Below are positions 10,500-20,987 of a stretch of DNA of 24,226 nt, piece by piece; position 1 is the first letter of the stretch; the number at the start of each line of letters is the position of its first letter. The notes under the pieces were generated by a model that saw only the letters and a program-made list of their open reading frames with translations, did no database searches and was not told the origin of the DNA. The DNA comes from Spongospora subterranea (taxonomy: Eukaryota > Endomyxa > Phytomyxea > Plasmodiophorida > Plasmodiophoridae): assembly GCA_900404475.1 (NCBI GenBank), contig OUQQ01000379.1, positions 1-24,226 of the forward strand, read 5' to 3'. The position numbers were made by a program, and so were the translations under genes.

Positions 10500-10716
10500 C
10501 AACGCACTCAGCCACGATCTAAATCAGCGACCGTTCGGTGGAATGGCAGAGCTCTGTTTGATACCGGTGCTGCTGCAAACTCTATGGATCGCCAATTTGC
10601 AAATCGTCAAAACATTCTCGCAACGACGCTCGGCCCAGAAAGACTCCGCCAAAGTGCTCACAAACTACAACGTGTCGCTTGAATTTCAACGGTTTAAATT
10701 TCAGGAATTTCCATAA
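10500..10716 (+). pseudogene. Retropepsin-like fragment, decayed retroelement
   Basis: A plus-strand frame contains an aspartic-protease active-site motif: ALFDTGAAANSM, which satisfies the general Asp-protease pattern (hydrophobic-hydrophobic-D-[ST]-G-[ST/A]). It is preceded by a short strand-like TVRWNGR and followed by a MDRQFANRQNI-like helix, as in LTR-retroelement proteases (Ty3/gypsy type). The frame stops at 10682. Related-looking strand sequence (about 10650-10716, ending at a TAA) continues in another frame, which implies a frameshift. No reverse transcriptase, integrase or LTRs are seen nearby, so only a remnant is claimed. It could instead be part of a host retropepsin-like gene. 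Confidence 0.35.
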
Positions 10717-11742
10717 CCTCTGTCGACCGGAGATTTCAGTAGACACACACACCTCTTTTGTTTTAAAAGTCGCATTCTGCACCAATCTGAGACATTGGCT
10801 ATACAGAGCTATGGCCGGTGATAACGGGAGTTCAAGGTATGTTGCCCCTGTAGTTCATCAAACATGATTAGAGCGTCGTGAATAACCCTTGTAGTAACCC
10901 AGCTATGGGGCATGGCCCTCGTGACGCCACGTCAACGAAATACACCACATCGATCACCTCATCGGTCATCGGAAACCGCTTCGTGAGATACTTCTCAAAC
11001 TTTGTGGTTTACCGTTGACTGGTTAGGTTAGTAAACCGCAATAGAACAGAATATCTAGAGAGTATCACACAATTGAATATTGTTGATCTGCGACACTAGT
11101 TCATCAGCCGTAGCATCTTTGTCCAATCAAGTACGTCAACGGTGGCAATTCCTCCCAATTATTAGGATTGTGTGAGGCTAAGACGCACAATCATTGCTCA
11201 AACACCTGATTGTTTCGGTCGGACCGATTTTATTTTCGGGAGAGCTTCCGTAGGACGACGAGGCGCTTGAAAATGTGTTTCGGAGTTATCTGATCAACGC
11301 ACGGTCGACGACGACGAATATGGAGTTGAAACAAGCGGATGACGGTTGGATGACCATGAACATAAAGGAAGAAAATCAACAAATACATGATTGAATGGGT
11401 AAATGGACAGAGTTGGCCAATAGACATCCTTCCAGTAATGGCAACGATCCCACGATCGGAAATAACGCATACGAGTAATAGATTGATTCTTTGATTTCCG
11501 TCGGAAATATTTTGAAACTCGCGGCAGAATACGGCAGAGTATTCCTGTAAATGTGCCACAATGATGTTAGTGCAACACCAACAACTGGCAGTCTATTTTG
11601 GAGTAGTTAAGATGGCCTGTACTGTAATATCGCTTTCGTCATAAACGGATCGGTTGAACGGAATTTTCAACTTCGGAGTGGGAGGATGAAGTTGTGTTGA
11701 AGAATCAGAACCACAGGTCAGATCACACACAAGACTCATTTC
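10717..11742. other. Intergenic region upstream of F-box gene 2
   Basis: About 1 kb has no supported gene. Small open frames exist on both strands (such as 11230-11559 minus) but have no domain, splice or paralogue support. The segment about 11555-11605 and the last ~90 nt before 11743 are related to sequence upstream of F-box copy 1, showing that the duplication included promoter-proximal DNA. Confidence 0.5.
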
Positions 11743-12758
11743 ATGGACGTGGTCAAGTATGGATCAGTTCCCAGTGACGCGTCGAAATTGCGCTTGAAGG
11801 ATTTATCCATTGATTTCCTGGTTGTTTGCCTGTTTGAGTTTATGGATCCAGAATCAATCGCTGCATTGGCCTCGCTCAATCGTCGATTTGCATCATGTGA
11901 TTTCAAACCCGTTATTCCTTTCTCCTTTGTTGTTGTAATTCAGTTTCAATAGGTATGTCTGATAATTGTCAAGAGATATGGCGCCGTTTGGTCTCGAAAG
12001 ATATCAAGGACGCCCGAATCGAAATTATTCCAAAAAAATCGTGGAAGGCGATATATACCGACTCGTCCAGCGGGTTCACCATCAACAGAATTGGCGAACG
12101 GAATGATTTCCTAGTTAGAGCCAATTCCCCATTCCGCGTAGAAAATTTAAAGCTGGGCGGTGGAGAATACAGAGGGTATTCGTTGAAGAGAGGAAAGGTG
12201 ACATATTCAATGTTGAACGAGGACATCAAGATCCTGATAGGCGCTTGTATCAAATCGAATGATCAATTGATCATATACCTTGATTGGGAGACACCCACAC
12301 TTTTTCCGTCACCCATAGCTTTTCGCATTGTCCAAACTGGTATTTGGCCATCATCTTATCTCTACCGCAAAGTTGCCTGCAAAATCCGAAATATCCCAAG
12401 GGTATTTCCTCTTGTTAATATTCAGCGAACTCCCGAGATTACTCCTAATGAGTTCAGTCACCTTGAACTTTGCTATAATTCGGTTTGGGGACATGATGGT
12501 CTGACATGGCGTGAGTTGAAAACTGAGCACTACCTTTCAAAAAATGGTCGCATCACTAATATCGCCCTGTATCTTCACAAGCGGACCAAGACTACAATTT
12601 CGATCAAACGTATTCGACGGTATTTTCATATAGAAAATCATTTCTGGATCGGGTTACACATCCCGTTTAAGACCATTGACGAAGCACTGGAGAATTTGAA
12701 CGTGTATCTTGCACCGGAACGTGAACCGTCCTGGAGACACCTATACGCCAAATTCTAA
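11743..12758 (+). CDS. F-box protein, copy 2 (two exons)
   Basis: Exons are 11743-11896 and 11953-12758, with a 56-nt intron (GTGATT...CAATAG) at the position used in copy 1. The product has about 319 residues. The F-box (LSIDFLVVCLFEFMDPES through CQEIWRRLV, residues ~20-63) is better conserved between the copies than the C-terminal part, which differs by substitutions and short indels (for example inserts near 12160 and 12290). The same SCF-adaptor role is inferred and the substrate domain is unrecognised. The GTAAAC that looks like a donor in copy 1 is CAAACC here, which argues that the shared GTGATT is the real donor in both. The last ~23 codons and the stop form the first unit of an 84-bp tandem repeat. 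Confidence 0.72.
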
Positions 12759-12925
12759 AATCAAACACTTTTGGAGAATTTGAACGTGTATCTTGCACCG
12801 GAACGTGAACCGTCCTGGAGACACCTATACGCCAAATTCTAAAATCAAACACTTTTGGAGAATTTGAACGTGTATCTTGCACCGGAACGTGAGCCATTCT
12901 GGGACACCTGGTAATACGCCAGATT
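12689..12925 (+). repeat. 84-bp tandem repeat of the F-box gene 3' end
   Basis: Units start at about 12689, 12773 and 12857. The first two are identical by eye. The third matches for about 46 nt and then diverges. Each of the first two units contains the codons for ENLNVYLAPEREPSWRHLYAKF, followed by TAA and a short linker. 84 is a multiple of three, so the units are in frame but separated by a stop regenerated in each. The flank after the third unit resembles the flank after copy 1 of the gene, so the third unit is probably the ancestral gene end. Confidence 0.92.
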
Positions 12926-13078
12926 CCAAATCTGAATACAGAAACAAAAATATGCTATCGAAGCTCAAAGCCTCACAACAAAGCCAGTCCTCAGAAATAT
13001 GGCATGGCAGATATTAAGGAGCTGTGAAATTGGACATGATATTGGTTTATATTACTTATTTAGAAAACAATAAGAAGT

Positions 13079-15836
13079 TCACTGCAGAGTAAACGATTGA
13101 ACTTGGAGAGTAGATCGACATGTAAATTCAACGCTGTCGCTTGCCTCGCCAGTAACAATCTGCTCGATCGCGACTCCAGCAAGCGATGAAGACGACTAAA
13201 AATAAATTTGAAGCTCGTTAACAATTGATTAACAGGATGCGACATGTGAATAATAGGTTGGATAACGGGGGCAAACGTTGTAAGAAAAAAAATACATACG
13301 CTGAAAGAGACGTTGATGGGGCATAACGCGTCGGAATCGACTGCATCTAGCACCCATTCCATGGTACCGGTGGATTCCGGCTCAACATCCCCGACGTTCC
13401 ATATTAACGTTCGCGATGGCGCATGGTACATAGTATTACCATCTGAATGTGATGCTATCCAATAAAAAATTAGCCACGACGAAGACACAGACACTGCAAA
13501 ACTTGAAAAACATCGGAAATTGAAACAAAAATAAAAAAAAAACTGTACCTGGAGCGGAAGGGCAAGGGAACGAAATTTGGACATTATTCAGAATCAACTG
13601 GGACTCCGCCTGATATTCCAAGGTGACAACTGTCTTCCCATTCTCTAAAGAAGGCCAGAACGTAACCTGAATTGGGCACAACGATGGTGCCGTAGACGAC
13701 AGCTTCCATTTTAAGATGGGGGCAGCATTCCCAGACCCAATGGGGAATCCTTTGTCACCATCCTTAAGGGCCAAGATCTGGTTCTGAGCACAAATGAACA
13801 AATAAGTCGCAGCCGTTATGAGCACGGATATAAAATATCCAAGTCGAACGAAACAGCGCTGATCATGAGTTCAAGAAAGGCAAAACGAAGCGCAAAAGAA
13901 ATTTCCAATAAAACTACGATAGCGGCATAGGCAAATACCTGAATCCAACCAGGCTTGTCGATTTTAGGATGCGGTTGAAAACGAGTGCCCTTTGGAGCAT
14001 TGGCCACATTGCTGACTTTCAACCTAATATGAGCGTAATCCGGATTGCCAATGGTCAGCTTCATTGTCCCAGCAGCATCGAGTTGTGACAGAGATCCTGT
14101 TATGTTTTTATGAAAGAAACAAGAAGGGGAAACTGAAACGCACCGTCACGCTCGCATTGAACAGTGATCAGTTCTTCGACAAGAACAAAGACGCCCTGGA
14201 CGACTTCTTCTCGTGGATGGCTGATCACAGGAGACTGAAAGGAAGACTGCTGATAAGAAGAAGTTGGCATCAAATGCTCTTCAGTTGCAAGCTGTGCAAA
14301 GAACTGGTCGCCTTGGCGCGCGGACCCGTTGGCTGAAGATCCAAGGCGAAGGCCGACCGATCCCTGGTAAAAAATATAAGAGGGTCTAGGTCAAAGAGAC
14401 GCAACACAAAAAACTTGTTGCAACCAGTAACCATAAGCACCGATGAAACTGCTCAAAATAATAACTTGGTAATAACCTGCTGAGTTCGTTGTTCTCGAGT
14501 TGAAGGTTCAGTTTTGATCTGATACGGTGCAGAGGAAGACGAGATAGGGGGATACCCATTGCCACTTGAGTAACTGAGGTAAGAATTAAAGCAAGGACGA
14601 AGTAACTAATCACGGCGAAGTATGACTCTGCATTATTTGATGAGGCGTAATCTCGGTTGCTGAACCCTTTCTGTGCACCACCGCCCATTGCGTTCAATTT
14701 CTGCTTCCTACTCTCAATCTCTTTCGCCATTTGGCGTGATTTGACGCGCGCATCATCCTCTTGGGAAGCTGTTAAACTGGATCAGAATTTTTTGCCGACA
14801 ATAAGAGGAAATGATATGATGTGTGGTGATCGAAAAAGAAGTTAGAAAGTATCTATTCTCAAGCAAACAATATTGACCAACAATGAATGAAAACTCCATC
14901 TTTCAAACATTTGGTGTGACAGAGGCAACGAATAAAGAATTTAAAGTCCTTTTCACAGAATACGTAGACCGCGTGGTCACAATGCAAAAAGGTTGATCCA
15001 CAAACCTTTAATGATTTTCTGGAGTTTGGCTTCGTGTGAATCCATTTCGCAGAAAGTATGGACCTGAGAAGGAAAGACGATGGAACAGTGTTAGATAAAC
15101 CAACAAAACCTCCGATTAAGGCGCAATTTTCTAGTGAAAACATGTTGGAAAAGCTCATTTAGGTTACCCTAAAGGTGACCGACAAGGCAAACAGAGATTT
15201 ATCCTTGAGAGTAATCAAAACACTCAATTGAAAAGGCAGGGTAAACGCGAATATAAATCGGAGGTCGGTCCTACCTGTTGGATAGTGACGTTCTCCCGAT
15301 ATCCAACGGATATGACTTCATCCAATGCAAATATCAATTGAAATGCGTTGGCCGTCACGGCAGCCTCGTCATGCCCAGGGCAAAAATCGGGAATCTACGA
15401 ACACGGTTGTCAGCGCGAATCAGTCGAAACAGAATTAAACCAAGCGTCAATTGAACAATTAACACGGTAAAATACGATGACATATACAACTTGGTAAGCG
15501 ATTACTGGTTTCTCATACCAGACGGGCAACAAGTCGTAAGGACTCCAAATCTTCCATAATATTAGACTGCTTATTGGTGATTATAAGAACATAAAGTTGT
15601 TCGATCGGCTGATATATGTATCGAACGTTTTCCGTTTCGATAAAAGTGTGTTCACCTCCACCAACTATCAGCTTAGGAAATGCTGATAACAGCCCTTCAA
15701 TACGCAGCTTTGACATGGCCATAAATTGTCGGGCAACAAGCACTGACAAAACTATAAGCAACAGCAAAAGAACGATGACAAAATCTCAGCAACCTTTGCC
15801 ATTACGGGTGACGACAGCCGCAGAAAGGACAACCAT
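13079..15836 (-). CDS. Coatomer subunit delta (delta-COP, archain), 11 exons
   Basis: This subunit of the COPI vesicle coat acts in Golgi-to-ER and intra-Golgi traffic. Minus-strand exons are 15836-15794, 15742-15519, 15394-15275, 15063-15006, 14768-14666, 14573-14477, 14363-14144, 14096-13939, 13783-13549, 13442-13300 and 13195-13079. They join in phase to about 505 residues, close to the usual ~510. The start matches the family N-terminus ([14 protein letters not shown], then VLVARQF). The longin-like domain carries [23 protein letters not shown] and GYREN. A Ser-rich linker spans residues ~180-260, then a mu-homology domain (about 268 to the end) with [33 protein letters not shown] and [19 protein letters not shown]. 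Introns range from 47 to 237 nt. The small first exon (43 nt) is followed by a 51-nt intron. The upstream neighbour is transcribed divergently. Confidence 0.93.
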
Positions 15837-16823
15837 TGCTGTTGATCCACTTCCAAAATTGTTTGAAAAAACAATAATACTGCGCCACTGTAAAGACAGA
15901 AATATATGCGTGCAGCCTGTGTATAAGATACACTGCGCCACTGTGTAGACAGAAATATGTGCGAGCAGCCTGTGCTATCAGAATTATACTGCGCCAGTGC
16001 GTCAGTGTGTTGCTTTTTTTGTCCCATTTTCCTACCGGTTGTGTTTTTGTTCATGCTCAAACAGCTGACCGATGTACTCGCTTGATCTCGACCAAAATTA
16101 CCTGGATCACAACAGAGAAAATTTGGATCCGATAGAGTGATTGCTCTAGAAAATCGTTCAGCTTCAAATGCCATTCTGCAACGGCGCTTTCAGCTCTTCG
16201 TGGTCAACGCAAGAAAACTCGGCAAAAACGTTTAGGCGGTTTACACAAATTTGGGCATTGCTAAATATAATTCTTTCCGCTGTTGTCAAGCAGATTTTCA
16301 TCGGCTTCATCCAGAAAGGGAACCCCGGGATAACAGTTTTATGGCAGGCAACTTCATGAAAAAACAGATAGCACTGAAATATCTTTCCACCTCATGCAGC
16401 AGTTTCAAATAAAAAATTCTCATCCAGACAAACTACAGTACAGAAATATTCGTTTTCATTTGCCCTATATGTATATGAGACCATCAGTTTTCATGTTCAG
16501 GGCGATGATTGGTTGCCAATAATGCTTCCAATTGTTCTTGCAAGAGTCCCCCCTTGATCAACATGTTGTCCAACAGTACTATCGAATTGATAACGTTGAA
16601 AGACCACACGAGAATGATGGCGGTCGTCCCGGTCCCGCCAGAAATCATTGTGTGACCGCTAGTTGGGTCATGGCGTTATCACTGGTCATCGCGACCTATC
16701 AGTCGAGTCAGTGGCGCAGAACAAGGTAGAAGGGCCAGTCCAGGAACAGTCTGAAAGGAGCCGAGAGGAGGATTGCTTCGTCGTTCTGACTCTTTTACGT
16801 CTCGTCCATACTTCCCAATCTCG
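15837..16823. promoter_or_regulatory. Divergent intergenic region between delta-COP and the phosphotransferase
   Basis: About 990 nt separates two genes transcribed away from each other, so it must contain both 5' regions. It includes a tandem repeat at 15879-16000. Short open frames on both strands (for example about 16168-16359 plus) have no recognisable domain or splice partner. No TATA-like or other promoter element can be assigned with confidence. Confidence 0.45.
15879..16000. repeat. Imperfect tandem repeat, period 53-56 bp
   Basis: Units begin with ACTGCGCCA at 15879, 15932 and 15988. The first two full units share GACAGAAATAT and GCAGCCTGTG and differ by a few substitutions and a 3-nt length change; the third is truncated. 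The repeat lies 43 nt upstream of the delta-COP start codon, in its probable promoter or 5' UTR. Confidence 0.85.
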
Positions 16824-18286
16824 ATGGGGTTCTACGTCACTCGTGACACAGGCAGGTCTATGATGACCTATCAATATCATGGAGAGGTTAGTTTCGCTTT
16901 TCGAATATTTCGGGTTATTTTTTCGTAATGATTTTTTACAGGATAGGTCGCTGTTGTATAAGTACATATTTAATCCATTGGTGGCCGAGCTTGTCACGGT
17001 CGTACCGGAATGGATCGCCCCGAATGTCATTGTAGGTTTTTCTGAGCTGCAGGTCTCCAGGTTGTATTGATGTATCTGCAGACAGTAGCCGGTCTGTTGA
17101 TGTTGATTATTGCCTCAACGATCACCTATCTCCATAGTCCACATCTCACATCAAATCTACCGGATTCCGTCAATAAGCTGTGCGCTTTGTCCTTGTTTAT
17201 CTATCAAACCCTGTAGATTCGTTTACTTGTATTCACATAATTCGGGAATTAATTGTCGAGTTTTGTTAGAGATAATTTAGACGGTAAACAAGCTAGGAAA
17301 ACGGGCAATTCATCGCCACTGGGGCTTCTGATGGACCATGGAGTTGATGCGTTAGCTGTCACTATTTCAACCTTAATGGTCGGAAACAATGTTGTTTAAG
17401 CATTGCGCTCTCGGGTATTAATGTCTCAACAGCTGGGCGCCGTGTTCCAGTTTGGCGCAACATGGGCATTGCATGCATTATGGATATTGGCGATGATTCC
17501 TTTTGCCTTCGCAACTTGGGAAGAGTGCGTGTTTGCCATCGTTCCTCATCTTGAATTGACAATGGTTCTTTGTCCTCAGATATTACACTAATTCTCTCAT
17601 ACTCGGAATTGTAAATGGCCCGAGTGATGGCCTCACTGTAGCAATGGTGTTTTGCTTATTGCCCGTGTTTTTCGGTAAGGTCTTTATATTCGGTTTCGAT
17701 GCTATACTGATTCCTAATAGGTCCTGAATTTTGGTCAGCGCCGATTTCGATTGAGTCGTACGGATCACCTATGCTAGCATACATAAGCGCATTACCCCGA
17801 AATCGTTTGATTTTGGCAATGCTAGTGATCGCCGTTATACCTACGATCTCAATGAACATCAATAATGTCGTCAAGTGCCGTACTTCACAAAAAAAGTCAT
17901 TATCGGTTCCGTTTGCTACTTTGGGTCCTTTCCTTATACTCGTTGTGGCGTCTGTCGTATGGCTTGTATATTCCCCTTCACAAATTTTCGTGTCGAATCC
18001 AAGATGGTGCCTTTACACGTTAGGATTCGTTTTCGGCAATATCGCCTGTAAACTAATGTTCGCCCACGTTGGCAACCATAAGTACCGAGTACGTCGGTAT
18101 TCGTTAATTCCGCTGGTCATCGCCGCAGTGAATTCCGTATCCGGAGCCCTTATCAATGAAATTGCACTGACTGCGATGACATTATGCACAGCGATTGTGT
18201 GCTGGCTTCATTTCGCTGTTGTCGCCAGTTGGGAAGTTTCACGGCTTCTCGGCATTCGAGTGTTTCTCGTTAAACCGTCTGACTAA
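16824..18286 (+). CDS. CDP-ethanolamine/choline phosphotransferase (7 exons)
   Basis: This is the last step of the Kennedy pathway: transfer of phosphoethanolamine or phosphocholine from the CDP form to diacylglycerol, in ER/Golgi membranes. Exons are 16824-16886, 16942-17031, 17082-17212, 17270-17390, 17433-17524, 17580-17674 and 17721-18286. They join in phase to about 385 residues, the usual length for the CEPT/AAPT family (~390). The CDP-alcohol phosphotransferase motif DG-x2-AR-x8-G-x3-D-x3-D is complete, starting DGKQARK at residue ~99. YQYHGEDRSLLYKY, YYTNSLILG with NGPSDGL, and the ending WLHFAVVASWEVSRLLGI also match. Several hydrophobic helices follow in the last exon. In-frame ATGs occur at 16824, 16860 and 16863; the first gives the best family length. 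Ethanolamine versus choline preference cannot be read from the sequence. Its 42-nt intron (17391-17432) is the shortest in the window. Confidence 0.92.
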
Positions 18287-18454
18287 ATTGTACTATTTAT
18301 TATTCACGCCGATCCAAGCTCCTTTACGCGCTGTGCAAAACCGAGTTGTGCCGTGATCATTAGAGTACTGTTTGTCGCCGAAAACTATCGCTTGTTAGCG
18401 TCATCGCAGTACTATGAAACGAGATCATATTGGTAGAAACGGAATAGTAACAGG

Positions 18455-19783
18455 CTATGATGCTGGATTGTAGTGATTCTCGGGGATTGTGGCACTTTGA
18501 ATGCCTCCATGAGCGACTATGAACTCAGCGGAGTCTAGCTTTTGGCTTGAACTTTTAACAATAGTCGCCTTCCTCGACCGCAAATCCAATTGGGTGAGAA
18601 TTAGGCGAGAATTGGCTGCATGCGCCCAATTTGCTCCAAGCGCAGGAATCACACTTCGGTCCGCAAGCGTAGTCATGTGATTCGTGAGCACAATCGCGAG
18701 CTTGTATGTTTGCGCCAGATACGCCAACTTTTGCGCAATGGAAGTTAACATACGTGTCCGTTGGGCCATATCCTCACATTGACCTCGACCTCGCAAATGG
18801 AACGCCACAGAATCCATAACTGAAACGGTTGGCATGATGGATTTTGGACAACAAAATATCCTGACCGATTAACCGAACCGATGGATGCTCGGCAAGAAAA
18901 CTTGGAAGCACTCGAATCACACTCTGCTGTTCCGTAGAGCTGTGAATACGGTAGACATGAACTCTCGACAACATATCTTCACCAGTAATCTCTCGATCGT
19001 GACCAGAACAACGGATAATATTGACTAATGAATTAGCCATCTAAGACACAGGAAAAGTGTTTCAATAGATTGAGAAGAAGTTGCTGTGATCGTCACCTGA
19101 AGCATTCTTTGCGGCATCATTCCTCCTTCTGTATCTGTTAACGAAGGTTACTTTCAAAGCATGTTGTCGTGACATTCAAGAATACCTATGTATATTGCTT
19201 CACCTTGATTTCCTCCCATTGACTTTGGGATTTGTACCGTGCAACAAAGCTGCATGCTGACCACATTCCAGATTTTAATCGTTTGCAACCAATCAAGCGA
19301 ATTATCGGACCATATTTGTGTTTTGCCTGCTCCAGGAAGGCCACAGAGTTCAGTGACCTGCCCAACCGGCATGCCGCCGCCAATAATTCGGTCCAGCTCT
19401 GGACACATAGTGACGATTGGACGAAATTCCGGGCTCTGAGCTTGTCGGATAAGATCTAACGCTGAGATCCCATGAAGGTCATTCGGCATGAGCAACGACG
19501 ATACAGAATGCACCGGTGTTCCTTGCGACCCCTCTATAAAATGATCAATAAGTGTTTTCATCTCAGCCCTGTTCATTGGCGACCAACGAGTTCTTGGATA
19601 TCCTCGGGCAGCCTCAAGGATGAAGAGCGCGCGCTCGTTACTAACACGAACCATTTCCGCAAGTTTAGCGATGCGCAATGTCGTGATCTCGGGGACGGTC
19701 TCAATTCCAGCCGTTTTCAGAGCAGTAATCTCTGCCTCTATAACCCCTCCACAACGTAGCCATTCCAATCCTAGCCCGATCAT
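18455..19783 (-). CDS. RAD51 paralogue, RAD51C-like recombinase (5 exons)
   Basis: This RecA/RAD51-family ATPase probably acts in homologous-recombination repair. Exons are 19783-19311, 19256-19186, 19134-19097, 19040-18866 and 18819-18455, with introns of 46-56 nt, joining to about 373 residues (human RAD51C is ~376). A helix-hairpin-helix-like N-terminal segment (LKTAGIETVPEIT, residues ~20-65) precedes the core. Walker A is GLPGAGKT (~148-155), followed by QICMQLCCTVQIP and GEAIYIDTEGG. Walker B is LIVMDSVAF (~251-259), then LAIVLTNHMTT and ALGANWAHAANSRLIL. The IVMDSVAF and NHMTT context resembles RAD51C more than RAD51, DMC1 or XRCC3. The first ATG in frame at a sensible length is 19783; a spliced 5' exon is possible because a splice-like TTATAG lies just downstream of it. 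It converges with the phosphotransferase gene, 168 nt between stops. Confidence 0.86.
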
Positions 19784-20982
19784 CGACCAACAGCAGATCA
19801 ACAAATGGAACTGAGGAATGATGATTATCAATGGGGTTGCAGGTGGCTGCCTCGTTGGCTCATTGAACTGACTAGAATATACACAACAATGTACCTTAAT
19901 GCCGAGTCATAACAGTACCGCGTCGAGAATGGCGCTTCAAGCAACATTTTAGATAAAATTGTGGAATATCGTCATCAACTTTGTTTTCAGATACTGATTG
20001 ATGAACAGAAATATTTATTGCGATTATTAGATGTGATAATTAACAGGTGGGCGACGCACTGTCGTTTAATATTTCGCTGTGATCATTTGACTTTGATAAT
20101 CATTGCCGTTATGATCGTGAGGATCGCCACGATGCCGGGAATATTACTCCCGTACTGCTTCCCCATAACCGGTTCCCGACTCACATCATCCTTACTATCA
20201 CATACAGCCTTATATTCTCTTCCTGTCCTTGTTGCGAGCCCACGAACACAGCCATCGTCCCGAAATCTACCCGTCTTCTTCAATCCCGATTTCAACGCCG
20301 TCTTGGCGTTCATCTTCATTGTCGGATACGGTTTAGTAGTTGACCTGGAGATTGCAGCTACGGCCGGTCGCCGTATCAGCCTTAGATTGGAGATCATCGT
20401 ATCGAAATGAGTTGTTATGGTGCTTGGGATCGACGCGTTATCGTGTGCAAGGTCTCGTGTCCTCATCATCTTAGATGATGATCGTCTTCACGCGATAACG
20501 CGATCGATCTCGACGTGTCCCGTCGACGCGTGAACGCACACGAACATGATCAATGATCAATATCCTACGCGAGCATGGTTTTTTTTTCGAGCGATGTTTG
20601 GCTCGGCAAACGACCTCGCTGCTAGAAGAGCACAACACTTGATAGAGGTGTTTTCTGTGTTTGACAGGGACCCGTTGTTTCAAACGTATTGGCAAGTATT
20701 CTTAATTGTTCTCTTAGCGATGGTTATTGGTTGGGATCTGCCCCAATACAATATCGTATAGTCAACGTTGGAAATGGGAAGCTAAATTGGAGGCGCTGCC
20801 CTCAATGGTCAAGTGCAATTGACCGTTGAAACCCCCATTGTTGTTTGTTCTGTCCATCAGAAACCGATATTTATCACATCATATAACCCAATTTCATAAC
20901 AATTTGCTAAGAGTGGTCCATATTTCTCAACTGAAATATACTCCAAGTTGCTGATATAATAAGACGTCCAACAGTAAACACT
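19784..20982. other. Gene-poor region between RAD51C and the lipase gene
   Basis: About 1.2 kb has no firmly supported gene. Candidate frames are a minus-strand frame at 20469-20083 ending in a hydrophobic stretch (SNIPGIVAILTIITAMIIKVK), a plus-strand frame at 19961-20410, and a plus-strand frame at 20546-20761 (71 residues) with one predicted membrane segment (YWQVFLIVLLAMVIGW). The first two overlap on opposite strands and cannot both be real. The segment 20440-20560 is relatively GC-rich with small inverted repeats such as CATCATC-TTA-GATGATG near 20462. No RNA gene is recognised. Confidence 0.4.
20546..20761 (+). CDS. Possible small membrane protein (71 residues)
   Basis: An ATG-initiated frame has charged N-terminal sequence (ANDLAARRAQHLIEVF, then FDRDPLF) followed by one hydrophobic segment of about 16-18 residues near the C-terminus. 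No family is recognised. It lies alone in an otherwise unexplained interval, and no splice evidence or paralogue supports it. It may be a chance frame or the 3' exon of a larger plus-strand gene. Confidence 0.22.
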   Translation: MINDQYPTRAWFFFRAMFGSANDLAARRAQHLIEVFSVFDRDPLFQTYWQVFLIVLLAMVIGWDLPQYNIV

Positions 20983-20987
20983 TTATT
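20982..20987 (-). terminator. AATAAA overlapping the lipase stop codon
   Basis: The lipase coding sequence ends GAA TAA, followed by AGTG, so the TAA is internal to AATAAA. This is the same arrangement and register as at 9231-9236 and 23822-23827. It is a candidate poly(A) signal. Confidence 0.5.

Noticed and set aside
12667..12897. Minus-strand frame encoding a perfectly repeated peptide
   Set aside because: It is the antisense reading of the 84-bp repeat, whose plus-strand source is the F-box coding end; a repeat with a period divisible by three stays open by chance.
15752..16174. 140-residue minus-strand frame upstream of delta-COP
   Set aside because: It overlaps the first exon and intron of delta-COP in another frame and includes the tandem repeat; no domain is seen.
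16686..17030. 114-residue minus-strand frame
   Set aside because: It is antisense to exons 1 and 2 of the phosphotransferase.
20692..20713. A 22-nt intron joining the 20546 frame to a downstream open frame
   Set aside because: GT and AG are present and the frame continues, but 22 nt is well below the smallest intron (42 nt) supported elsewhere in the window.
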